From Bacteroidales bacterium (lineage in GTDB: Bacteria; Bacteroidota; Bacteroidia; Bacteroidales; 4484-276), in NCBI GenBank assembly GCA_018400545.1, contig JAGYLT010000093.1, positions 1 to 8,225 of the forward strand: a stretch of 8,225 nt of DNA, given 5' to 3'. The translations under genes and the position numbers were made by a program. The notes under the pieces were generated by a model. It saw only the letters and a program-made list of their open reading frames with translations. It was not told the DNA's origin and searched no databases. Positions 1-5,580 of this stretch are shown here, piece by piece (position 1 is the stretch's first letter; each line of letters starts with the position of its first letter).

Positions 1-494
1 GCATCATCAATGGTCTGACCAACGATTTCCATATCAAAATAATCCCTGACCAAAACAATCTGTGTATGCCCTCCCGATACCGTAAGGCAAAGAAACGGGA
101 ACTTTGGTGTACTGGTTTCAATATCAGGAATCCTGATAAAGTGTGCCAGGATATGCGCCTGCATGTGATTTACCTCAACCAGCGGAATATTAAGTCCTAA
201 AGCAAAGGCTTTGGAAAATGATGTACCAACCAGCAAAGACCCAAGTAGTCCGGGCCCGCGGGTAAATGCCACTGCATCCAGTTGTTCTTTTTTAATTCCG
301 GCGGTTTCAAGTGCCTCGTGGATTACAGGTATGATATTTTGCTGGTGCGCGCGGGAGGCCAGCTCGGGAACCACGCCTCCGTATTTTTCGTGAACAGCCT
401 GGTTAGCCGTGATGTTCGACAGCATTTTTGTGTCCTGAAGAATAGCTGCTGAAGTATCGTCGCATGAAGATTCTATCCCTAAAATATAAGCCAT
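1..494 (-). CDS. tsaD: tRNA N6-adenosine threonylcarbamoyltransferase TsaD, N-terminal part (runs off the window)
   Basis: TsaD is the catalytic ASKHA-fold subunit that transfers the threonylcarbamoyl group from TC-AMP to A37 of ANN-decoding tRNAs in the cytoplasm, working with TsaB and TsaE. I translated the minus strand from the ATG at 494-492. It gives 164 complete codons with no stop before the window edge, about half of a normal protein of roughly 340 residues. It opens with MAYILGIESSCDDTSAA, the family signature at residues 1-17. YGGVVPELASRAH follows at 38-50, then the RGPGLLGSLLVG glycine-rich loop at 79-90. The metal-binding NHMQAH segment places histidines at 110 and 114, and LTVSGGHTQ lies at 137-145. 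No damage is visible. The start is fixed because the signature begins immediately, and a TAATTTTG box sits 20 bases upstream. The next gene upstream (723-1322) has its own promoter, so tsaD probably starts its own transcript. Identity is very secure; the C-terminal half is outside the window. Confidence 0.97.
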   Translation of the reverse strand, partial: MAYILGIESSCDDTSAAILQDTKMLSNITANQAVHEKYGGVVPELASRAHQQNIIPVIHEALETAGIKKEQLDAVAFTRGPGLLGSLLVGTSFSKAFALGLNIPLVEVNHMQAHILAHFIRIPDIETSTPKFPFLCLTVSGGHTQIVLVRDYFDMEIVGQTIDD

Positions 495-513
495 GTAAGT
501 ATTGTTTAGCCTG

Positions 514-521
514 CAAAATTA
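514..521 (-). promoter_or_regulatory. Bacteroidota-type -7 promoter box of tsaD
   Basis: On the minus strand this reads TAATTTTG, an exact match to the TAnnTTTG element used by the primary sigma factor of Bacteroidota. It ends 19 bases before the tsaD ATG, which predicts a leader of little more than ten bases. I found no TTG at the usual -33 distance, so the call rests on the -7 box and its position. Confidence 0.6.
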
Positions 522-613
522 ATGTTTTCAGAAATCTGCTGATGGTAGATTTGTTTGATGCTGGAATAATGAAACTTTAGCTAATGATACCTTGCGATAA
601 AGATATTCTTAAT

Positions 614-637
614 TGGCATTCCGTAAAAAGAATGCCA
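614..637. repeat. Perfect 8-bp inverted repeat (hairpin) between tsaD and the UPF0316 gene
   Basis: TGGCATTC (614-621) and GAATGCCA (630-637) are exact reverse complements around an 8-base loop, CGTAAAAA. The structure lies 86 bases beyond the stop of the UPF0316 gene and upstream of tsaD. Neither strand has a following T tract, so it is not a classical intrinsic terminator. The right arm runs into the CACTAA/CACAAAG-rich segment described separately. Together they may be the edge of a dispersed intergenic repeat. Confidence 0.5.
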
Positions 638-669
638 CTAAGACACTAATTCACAAAGTATTCACAAAG
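635..669. repeat. Direct repeat ATTCACAAAG with 11-base period, in a CACTAAGACAC-type segment
   Basis: ATTCACAAAG occurs at 649-658 and again at 660-669, preceded by CCACTAAGACACTA. Stretches of the CCACTAAGACACTAAG/CACAAAG type recur between genes in many Bacteroidota genomes as I recall them, so this may be a degraded copy of such a dispersed element. That link is from memory, not from a search. Nothing coding is apparent here. Confidence 0.35.
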
Positions 670-722
670 CGTATTGCTTCAATAAATAGAAATGATTTTA
701 TAACCCATCTTAATTCCAATCA

Positions 723-1322
723 CTATTTCGACTTCCGCCAGAATTGCGGGGAGGAGGGCTTATTTTTGATGGGTGTGAGCGGCTCAAGGATTCCATGCTT
801 AACCATTTTCACATCTTCCACCGAAAAGAATGCATTGGGGTTGTACTGGTTGATGATGCTGATGAGGTTTTTCAGCCGCTTGCGTGGAATGATGGTGAAG
901 ATGATGTCAACCGGTCCGCGGACGCCCTCAGCACCAACGCGGGTGATGCCGTAGTTTTCTTCGGAAAGGTGGTTTACAAGGTCAGCGGTATCCTTTTTTG
1001 GGATAATACGAACCACCACATTGCCCAGCGAAAGCCTTTCCTCAAATAACATCCCGAGATAGTTCCCCGCTGCAAAACCGGCCCCGTAAACGAAATAGTA
1101 GAAAAAATTATCGAGCTGCTTGAAAATCTGGGTAACGGCCAAAAGCCAGATGATGACTTCAAAAAAGCCAAGCAGGGGAGCAATGTATTTATAACCCTTC
1201 GAAAGGAAAATCAGCCTCATGGTCCCGATACTCTGGTCGGCAATTCGCGACAGGAAAATTAGCAGGGGTAAAACCACCCAGGTAAACAACGTAGAATCGT
1301 CTGTGAGGAATCCAATATCCAT
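723..1322 (-). CDS. UPF0316 membrane protein (DUF5698 plus DUF2179)
   Basis: This is a 199-residue membrane protein of unknown biochemical role, in the family typified by Bacillus YebE. Three hydrophobic segments at about 12-26, 44-66 and 72-92 form the DUF5698 part. Recognisable family stretches are SRIADQSIGTMRLIFLSKG (25-43) and FAAGNYLGMLFEERLSLGN (83-101). The soluble DUF2179 domain follows (about 102-180), a ferredoxin-like fold that also occurs at the end of YitT proteins. It carries RIIPKKD, TRVGAEGVRGPVDIIFTIIPRK and NPNAFFSVEDVK. The last 20 residues are a basic, proline-containing tail. Length is normal and no frame damage is seen. No Shine-Dalgarno is visible, but a TACTTTTG box lies 27 bases before the ATG and supports this start. 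It is probably monocistronic, because both neighbours have their own promoter boxes. Family assignment is firm; function is unknown. Confidence 0.9.
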   Translation of the reverse strand: MDIGFLTDDSTLFTWVVLPLLIFLSRIADQSIGTMRLIFLSKGYKYIAPLLGFFEVIIWLLAVTQIFKQLDNFFYYFVYGAGFAAGNYLGMLFEERLSLGNVVVRIIPKKDTADLVNHLSEENYGITRVGAEGVRGPVDIIFTIIPRKRLKNLISIINQYNPNAFFSVEDVKMVKHGILEPLTPIKNKPSSPQFWRKSK

Positions 1323-1349
1323 CTTTAAGGAGTATTAATAATTTAGGCG

Positions 1350-1357
1350 CAAAAGTA
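1350..1357 (-). promoter_or_regulatory. Bacteroidota-type -7 promoter box of the UPF0316 gene
   Basis: The minus strand reads TACTTTTG, an exact TAnnTTTG match ending 27 bases before the ATG at 1322. No TTG is found 17-23 bases further upstream. A perfect 10-bp palindrome, GATTGCAATC (1383-1392), lies about 25 bases upstream of the box, roughly where a regulator or the -33 contact would sit. Confidence 0.6.
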
Positions 1358-1382
1358 GGAATTCGGGATTTTGGTTTTTATC

Positions 1383-1392
1383 GATTGCAATC
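1383..1392. promoter_or_regulatory. Perfect 10-bp palindrome upstream of the UPF0316 promoter
   Basis: GATTGCAATC is its own reverse complement and sits just upstream of the -7 box of the UPF0316 gene. It could be an operator. A single 10-bp palindrome in AT-rich DNA can also be chance, so the call is weak. Confidence 0.25.
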
Positions 1393-1540
1393 AAATATTT
1401 TCAAACATGAAATCAGAGAAAATTTGAGTGCTGTGGTTTGTTTTTTGGATTTGACATTTCGACCCCGGTGATTTCAGCATTTGTGGAATTCAGGCTAACA
1501 ATACTCAAAATCAAAATTTCGGAATAAGTTTGGTATAACC

Positions 1541-1563
1541 ATTAACCCATTAACCCAATAACC
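1541..1563. repeat. Short tandem repeat ATTAACCC just beyond the cysH stop
   Basis: ATTAACCC occurs twice head to tail (1541-1548 and 1549-1556), followed by a degenerate AATAACC. On the transcribed minus strand it reads GGGTTAAT twice, about 12-34 bases after the stop of the sulfonucleotide reductase. No hairpin is formed. The rest of the 1323-1574 spacer contains only the promoter elements of the UPF0316 gene. Confidence 0.5.
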
Positions 1564-1574
1564 AACAACTTCCT

Positions 1575-2291
1575 CTACCCCTTCACATGCAACCCGCACT
1601 CTTTTTTGTCGGGCATTTCCCACCACCAGCGGCCGGCGCGCACGTCTTCTCCGTGCTCAACTGCGCGGGTGCATGGCTGGCAGCCTATACTCGGGAAACC
1701 CTGATCGTGGAGTTTGTTGTAGGGGATGTTGTTTTCTTGGATATAGTTCCACACCTGCTCCTCGGTCCAGTCTACAAGCGGATTCACTTTGATCAGGCCA
1801 TTGCCTTCGTCCCATTCCACCAGTTTAATGTCCGTCCTGGTCACAGATTGTGCCCGGCGTAATCCGCTTATCCAAACATCGAGTCCACTCAGGGCACGCT
1901 TCAACGGAACTATTTTGCGAATGTGGCAGCACTCCTTGCGGTTTTCGATGCTTTCGTAGAAAAGGTTGATGCCTTTTTCATTCACCATTTTTTCAACCTG
2001 GTCGCGCTCAGGGAAATATATTTCGATGTTGATTTTATAGCGGGCATTGGTGCGATCAATAATGTCGTAGGTTTCGGGAAACATCCTTCCGGTATCCAGA
2101 GTAAAGATCCTGGCTTCCCTGTCGATGGCGGCCATCATTTGGGTGATTACCTGATCTTCGGCACCCATGCTGGAGGCGAAGGCAACTTTGCCTTTGTATT
2201 TGCTGAGGAAAAATGCAAGTACCTCTTTTGAATTTAATCCTTCGAGTTTTTTGTTCAGATTATCAATAAGTTCCGTGTTATTATTGTTCAT
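1575..2291 (-). CDS. cysH: Sulfonucleotide (APS/PAPS) reductase, iron-sulfur type
   Basis: This 238-residue enzyme reduces adenylyl sulfate (or PAPS) to sulfite in cytoplasmic sulfate assimilation, using a thioredoxin-like donor. The nucleotide-binding segments are FASSMGAEDQV (38-48) and LDTGRMFPETY (65-75). Substrate-contact residues lie in WISGLRRAQSVTR (140-152). Paired cysteines 121-122 (ECCHIRK) and Cys204/Cys207 (GCQPCTRA) make the CC...CxxC set that binds a [4Fe-4S] cluster. In known members this cluster goes with APS rather than PAPS as substrate. The catalytic cysteine is Cys232 in the terminal ECGLH motif. Length is normal and all key residues are present. The ATG at 2291 is supported by a TACCTTTG box 24 bases upstream. 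No sulfate transport, ATP sulfurylase or sulfite reductase gene is next to it. APS specificity is inferred from the cysteines, not proven. Confidence 0.95.
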   Translation of the reverse strand: MNNNNTELIDNLNKKLEGLNSKEVLAFFLSKYKGKVAFASSMGAEDQVITQMMAAIDREARIFTLDTGRMFPETYDIIDRTNARYKINIEIYFPERDQVEKMVNEKGINLFYESIENRKECCHIRKIVPLKRALSGLDVWISGLRRAQSVTRTDIKLVEWDEGNGLIKVNPLVDWTEEQVWNYIQENNIPYNKLHDQGFPSIGCQPCTRAVEHGEDVRAGRWWWEMPDKKECGLHVKG

Positions 2292-2315
2292 CGTTTCCGC
2301 TTAAAAATTAATCGG

Positions 2316-2323
2316 CAAAGGTA
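2316..2323 (-). promoter_or_regulatory. Bacteroidota-type -7 promoter box of cysH
   Basis: The minus strand reads TACCTTTG, an exact match to TAnnTTTG, ending 24 bases before the cysH ATG. A TTTTTGG run lies upstream, but 26 bases away, which is longer than the usual spacing to a -33 TTG. Confidence 0.6.
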
Positions 2324-2373
2324 CAATTTTCTCGTATGAGTAATCATTCCAAAAACATGAATCCTTGAAGTTT

Positions 2374-2393
2374 GATGTCAGATGTCAGATGTA
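2374..2393. repeat. 7-bp tandem repeat GATGTCA, nearly three copies
   Basis: GATGTCA at 2374-2380 and 2381-2387 is followed by a partial third unit, GATGTA (2388-2393). The array starts about 50 bases upstream of the cysH -7 box. No function is apparent. Confidence 0.6.
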
Positions 2394-2450
2394 TGATATT
2401 TTTTCGATTTCGGATTGGCGATTATACTGTCCCAAAATGTCAGGACGTTC

Positions 2451-2502
2451 GGCGGAATCCCCGCCTTGCCGCCTGCTGTGGCTAATGCGACGGCGAGGCA
2501 GG
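2451..2502. repeat. GC-rich palindromic patch, likely dispersed intergenic repeat
   Basis: This stretch is strikingly GC-rich inside AT-rich DNA. It contains nested inverted repeats. GGCGG (2451-2455) pairs with CCGCC (2461-2465). CCTTGCCG (2464-2471) pairs with CGGCGAGG (2491-2498) through one G-T wobble. CCTGC (2472-2476) can alternatively pair with GCAGG (2498-2502). No coding frame or T tract accompanies it. The composition break and competing hairpins suggest a small palindromic repeat element of the REP kind. Whether other copies exist cannot be seen from this window. Confidence 0.45.
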
Positions 2503-2522
2503 TTTATTCCACTGAAATTGCT

Positions 2523-2539
2523 GAACAATTAAATTGTTC
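2523..2539. promoter_or_regulatory. Perfect 17-bp dyad upstream of the rtcB homologue (possible operator)
   Basis: GAACAATT (2523-2530) and AATTGTTC (2532-2539) are exact reverse complements around a single central A at 2531. The centre lies about 70 bases upstream of the rtcB -7 box. Eight matched base pairs per arm with a one-base centre fits a dimeric regulator site better than a terminator. No regulator gene is adjacent, so the partner is unknown. Confidence 0.4.
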
Positions 2540-2573
2540 TTCACACACCATTAAGCTGCATTTAGACGCCTCC

Positions 2574-2605
2574 TTGTTTTGAAACCCTTAGAAAATTTAT
2601 TTTTG
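2574..2605 (+). promoter_or_regulatory. Promoter of the rtcB homologue (-33 TTG and -7 TATTTTTG)
   Basis: TATTTTTG at 2598-2605 is an exact TAnnTTTG box ending 22 bases before the ATG at 2628. TTG at 2574-2576 stands 21 bases upstream of it, within the 17-23 spacing reported for Bacteroidota promoters. This is the only promoter in the window with both elements at standard distance. Confidence 0.65.
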
Positions 2606-2627
2606 CATAAAATCACCAAAGCAGCCC

Positions 2628-4040
2628 ATGAAGAAATTAAAAATCAGAGGTAAGGAAGTAAGGAAAATTGGCTACTCCGACAACAAAGCGATTTCGCTGG
2701 CGGTGAGTTTGGCGGCAAAGCATTTTAAACGCGATGAAAAATTGATAGCCCTGGCCAGGCTGGAAGAGATGCTGCACGACCCCGGTAAGTTTGAAAACGA
2801 CGAAGCCTTTGGTGAACTTGCTACTTTGCTTATGGCAAAAAAAGCAAACAAATCCATACCAAATCCCAGGAAGAAGTTCAGGCTCAAGGAGGTGGCTGAT
2901 GCGTTTGAAATCTATGGCCCCGAAAACATCGATCCCGAAGCCCTCAATCAGATGTATCTGGCCATGAAAATGCCGGTAGCCGTTAAGGGTGCCCTGATGG
3001 CGGATGCGCATGTGGGTTATGGTTTACCTATCGGTGGCGTACTGGCGGCATACAACGCCGTGATGCCATACGCTGTGGGGATGGACATTGGCTGCAGGAT
3101 GTGTATGAGCGTTTATCCGGAATCTCCCAAAATCCTGAAGGGGCAAAAGGACAAGCTCAAAAACATCCTCACCAAAAACACCCGGTTTGGGTTGAGTGAA
3201 TTCAACGACATCGGCAATCATGAGTTGATGGAACGCAGCGAATTTCAAGAGATCAGCGCTTTGAAACCCCTGCAAAAAACTTTTTACCGGCAGTTGGGTT
3301 CTTCGGGGCACGGCAATCATTTTGTGGATATGGGTTACATTGTGGTCAAAGAAAAAACCGGTGATCTGGGGCTGGAGCCCGGTGAATATTTCTCCATCCT
3401 GTCGCATTCCGGCTCGAGGAGTTTTGGGAATCAGATAGCGAAACACTATACTCGTATTGCCCAAAAAAAATTGGGGATCACCGGCGAGGCTGCCAGGCTG
3501 GCCTGGCTCGATATGGATTCGGAAGAGGGACAGGAATACTGGCTGGCCATGACCCTGGCCGGCGATTATGCACGGGCCAACCATCACATTATCCACCAAA
3601 AATTGGCCAAAGCCCTCGGAGAAAAACCGCTGAAGATGATCGAAAACCACCACAACTTCGCCTGGAAAGAAAAACGCTCCGAAACTGAAACCCTCATTAT
3701 TCATCGCAAAGGAGCAACGCCGGCAAAGGTTGGCGACCTCGGCATCATCCCGGGAAACATGGTGGCGCCGGCGTTTATCGTTTCCGGAAAGGGCAACGAA
3801 AAATCCCTGAACTCGGCATCGCATGGTGCCGGCAGGGCGCTTTCGAGGCGCAAGGCCAAAAATACCTTTACACCTTCCAGCCTCAAAAAAATCCTGAAAA
3901 AGGAAGATGTGGAACTCATTGGCGGTGCAGTGGATGAATCACCCATGGCCTATAAAAACATCCGCCATGTGATGGAAGCACAAAAGGATCTTGTGAACGT
4001 ACTGGCCGAATTTTATCCGAAAATTGTTCGGATGGAGTAA
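2628..4040 (+). CDS. rtcB: RtcB-family RNA ligase, long-form subfamily
   Basis: RtcB enzymes join RNA 2',3'-cyclic-phosphate (or 3'-phosphate) ends to 5'-OH ends using GTP and Mn2+. This 470-residue protein keeps the essential set. GMDIGCRM gives Asp153 and Cys156, GHGNHF gives Asn230 and His231, and SHSGSRSFGNQ gives His260. HHNFAWKE gives His342, HRKGATPA spans 359-366, and SASHGAGRALSRRKA gives the predicted guanylylated His399. MADAHVGYGLPIGGVLA (124-140) is also typical. The catalytic core begins only near residue 110. The first ~85 residues form a helical extension absent from the ~400-residue E. coli type. The end is ...PKIVRME, lacking the terminal Lys-Gly of well-studied enzymes, and the usual PGSMG segment reads PGNMVAP (375-381). 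It therefore belongs to a divergent, longer subfamily. No archease, RtcA or RtcR gene is adjacent. RNA-ligase activity is inferred from the conserved residues. Confidence 0.93.
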   Translation: MKKLKIRGKEVRKIGYSDNKAISLAVSLAAKHFKRDEKLIALARLEEMLHDPGKFENDEAFGELATLLMAKKANKSIPNPRKKFRLKEVADAFEIYGPENIDPEALNQMYLAMKMPVAVKGALMADAHVGYGLPIGGVLAAYNAVMPYAVGMDIGCRMCMSVYPESPKILKGQKDKLKNILTKNTRFGLSEFNDIGNHELMERSEFQEISALKPLQKTFYRQLGSSGHGNHFVDMGYIVVKEKTGDLGLEPGEYFSILSHSGSRSFGNQIAKHYTRIAQKKLGITGEAARLAWLDMDSEEGQEYWLAMTLAGDYARANHHIIHQKLAKALGEKPLKMIENHHNFAWKEKRSETETLIIHRKGATPAKVGDLGIIPGNMVAPAFIVSGKGNEKSLNSASHGAGRALSRRKAKNTFTPSSLKKILKKEDVELIGGAVDESPMAYKNIRHVMEAQKDLVNVLAEFYPKIVRME

Positions 4041-4177
4041 CGGCGAAAAGGTAAAAGATTTTGTGTTGTTGATAATCAGAAATTTAATTTGCGTAAATAT
4101 CTCAAGGATGAGGATTTGTATGAAAAAAATTTCGGTGGAGAGAATTGATGCGTTTCCGGGATTATTGTAAAGTGGAG

Positions 4178-4251
4178 TTTGCAATATTTTATCTATTTTG
4201 CTAAATGCATTTGGCAAATAATTATTATTTTTGCAAAACAGACTTTGCAAA
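4178..4251. promoter_or_regulatory. Cluster of five TTTGCAAA-like palindromic boxes upstream of the ATPase gene
   Basis: Five related boxes fall in 74 bases: TTTGCAA (4178-4184), TTTTGCTAAA (4196-4205), ATTTGGCAAAT (4209-4219), TTTTGCAAAA (4229-4238) and TTTGCAAA (4244-4251). The last two are perfect palindromes and the third is perfect around one central base. The centres are about 19, 13.5, 19.5 and 14 bases apart, so the pattern repeats about every 33 bases, near three helical turns. The fourth box overlaps the -7 element and the fifth runs into the start codon. This layout suggests a repressor or autoregulatory array. The AT-rich context makes some boxes possibly fortuitous. Confidence 0.4.
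4226..4233 (+). promoter_or_regulatory. Bacteroidota-type -7 promoter box of the ATPase gene
   Basis: TATTTTTG matches TAnnTTTG exactly and ends 18 bases before the ATG at 4252. It includes the TTG at 4231-4233 that opens the same reading frame. That TTG would lie upstream of the predicted transcript start, so the ATG is the better start. No TTG lies 17-23 bases upstream; the nearest (4198-4200) is 25 bases away. Confidence 0.6.
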
Positions 4252-5448
4252 ATGGAACGATTAATACAATTTTCAACCAAACTCATAAATTCGGTATCAC
4301 TGGATTTTAAACGCTATTTATCAGAAAAAATAAACTGGGAAAACCGTTTAATCGTGATGCCCGGAGCCAGGGGTACAGGCAAAACCACGCTGGTCTTGCA
4401 GCATATCAGGGAAAAATTTTCAGCCAATTACGAACAAGTGATGTATGCCAGTGTGGACGATCTGTTTTTCACCAGAAACAACCTGTTAGAGTTTGCTGAA
4501 GAATTTACCAAACGCGGTGGGAAATACCTTTTTCTGGACGAAATCCATAAGTATGAAAATTGGTCGCAGGAGGTGAAAAATATTTACGATTATTTTCCTG
4601 AACTGAAGCTTGTTTTAACCGGATCCTCAGCGCTAAAAATTTACCAGGGGAATGCTGATCTGAGCAGAAGAGCGATCACCTACGTAATGAAGGGGTTGTC
4701 GTTTAGAGAGTTCATTGAACTTGAACACAATATCAAATTCCCGGTACTTACACTGGAAGAACTAATTGAAAACGCCACCGGGATTGTGCCTGAAATTGTA
4801 GATAAAATCAAGCCGGTAAAGCTTTTTGAAGAATATGTAAGATATGGCTTTTATCCCTTTTTCACGGAGGGCACTGATGAATTTCATGATCGACTAAAAA
4901 GAGTGATTAACCAGGTTATCGAAAGCGATCTCCCAGCCATCGAAAAAATAGACTTTTCTGCAGTTCAGAGCCTGAAAAAACTGCTTGCCTTACTTGCGGA
5001 GATGGCGCCATTTAAGCCAAATATATCCAAATTGAGCACACAGGTTGGCGTGAGCAGGGAAACACTTATTAAATACCTGCGCTTACTGGCCAATGCTGAT
5101 CTCCTGCTCTTGCTCGATTCAGCGGTTTCGGGCATCAGCAGAATGAACAAACCTGAAAAGGTTTATCTGAATAACGCCAACCTAATGCATGCAATTTCGC
5201 AGGGATTGATCAACCAGGGTACGGTAAGGGAAACTACATTTTTTAGTTTTCTCGAGCCCGTGTATAATATCCGTTATTCGGGGCAGGGAGATTTTTTGGT
5301 TGATGAGAAATATACTTTTGAAGTAGGTGGAAAGAACAAAAAGTCGAAGCAAATTAAAGACATCACAAATTCGTTTATTGCAGCCGATAATGTTGAATAT
5401 GCGCATGGCAACAAAATCCCCTTATGGCTGTTCGGATTTCTTTACTAA
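4252..5448 (+). CDS. AAA_14/DUF4143-type ATPase
   Basis: This is a 398-residue P-loop ATPase of the large AAA_14/DUF4143 family, common in Bacteroidota and archaea, whose cellular role is not established. Walker A is GARGTGKTT (38-46, Lys44). Walker B is KYLFLDEIH (91-99, Asp96-Glu97). The sensor-like strand LVLTGSSAL spans 120-128. NISKLSTQVGVSRETLIKYLRLLANADLLLLL (257-288) is a typical winged-helix module. The C-terminal region has DFLVDEKYTFEVGGKNKKSKQI (347-368), resembling a PD-(D/E)xK-type nuclease core with Asp347, Glu357 and Lys361 as candidates. Whether it cuts DNA is unknown. The frame is open from a TTG at 4231, but that codon is part of the -7 box, so I use the ATG. The gene has its own promoter and is probably monocistronic. 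No partner gene of a toxin, restriction or defence type is adjacent. Confidence 0.88.
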   Translation: MERLIQFSTKLINSVSLDFKRYLSEKINWENRLIVMPGARGTGKTTLVLQHIREKFSANYEQVMYASVDDLFFTRNNLLEFAEEFTKRGGKYLFLDEIHKYENWSQEVKNIYDYFPELKLVLTGSSALKIYQGNADLSRRAITYVMKGLSFREFIELEHNIKFPVLTLEELIENATGIVPEIVDKIKPVKLFEEYVRYGFYPFFTEGTDEFHDRLKRVINQVIESDLPAIEKIDFSAVQSLKKLLALLAEMAPFKPNISKLSTQVGVSRETLIKYLRLLANADLLLLLDSAVSGISRMNKPEKVYLNNANLMHAISQGLINQGTVRETTFFSFLEPVYNIRYSGQGDFLVDEKYTFEVGGKNKKSKQIKDITNSFIAADNVEYAHGNKIPLWLFGFLY

Positions 5449-5454
5449 AAAAAT

Positions 5455-5501
5455 AACCAAAAGGGTGCTCTGGAATGATCGAAACCAGGAGTGGCTTGGT
5501 T
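5455..5501 (+). terminator. Imperfect hairpin just after the ATPase gene, possible terminator
   Basis: AACCAA (5455-5460) pairs with TTGGTT (5496-5501). Inside, CTCTGG (5468-5473) pairs with CCAGGAG (5485-5491) if one G is bulged. It begins six bases after the stop codon. The T tract that should follow is very weak, so termination is only a suggestion. Confidence 0.3.
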
Positions 5502-5545
5502 AGTTTCCGCGCTGAATTTTATCAAAAAATTGAGTGGATAGGGTA

Positions 5546-5569
5546 AATTGTTGACTGTTAAAAACAATT
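5546..5569. repeat. Inverted repeat AATTGTT/AACAATT upstream of the lipoprotein gene
   Basis: AATTGTT (5546-5552) and AACAATT (5563-5569) are exact reverse complements with a 10-base spacer, about 53 bases before the ATG at 5622. The half-site is the same as in the dyad at 2523-2539, which may be coincidence in AT-rich DNA. Confidence 0.3.
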
Positions 5570-5580
5570 CGGTGGATTGG

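Larger units (their letters stand above)
2292..2627. other. Divergent intergenic region between cysH and the rtcB homologue
   Basis: This 336-base stretch has no gene I can support. From left to right it holds the cysH -7 box, a 7-bp tandem repeat (2374-2393), a GC-rich palindromic patch (2451-2502), a perfect 17-bp dyad (2523-2539), and a promoter for the rtcB homologue (2574-2605). The two genes are transcribed away from each other, so any site here could act on either. Confidence 0.7.

Noticed and set aside
211..393. 60-codon plus-strand frame opposite tsaD
   Set aside because: The minus strand here encodes unmistakable TsaD motifs; the plus-strand frame is a shadow.
613..1049. Plus-strand open frames opposite the UPF0316 gene
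   Set aside because: Both overlap the conserved membrane-protein gene on the other strand and show no domain or promoter.
1587..2231. Plus-strand open frames opposite cysH
   Set aside because: They overlap a fully conserved sulfonucleotide reductase and translate to sequence with no family features.
2374..2393. CRISPR-like or phage attachment repeat
   Set aside because: The units are 7 bases, directly adjacent and only three in number, with no spacers, integrase or tRNA nearby.
3024..3824. Long open frame of 266 codons on the minus strand opposite rtcB
   Set aside because: It lies wholly within the conserved rtcB coding sequence, shows no recognisable protein family, and has the composition expected of an antisense shadow frame.
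4041..4177. Terminator or small RNA after rtcB
   Set aside because: I looked for a GC-rich stem with a T tract in the spacer and found none; it is simply AT-rich DNA.
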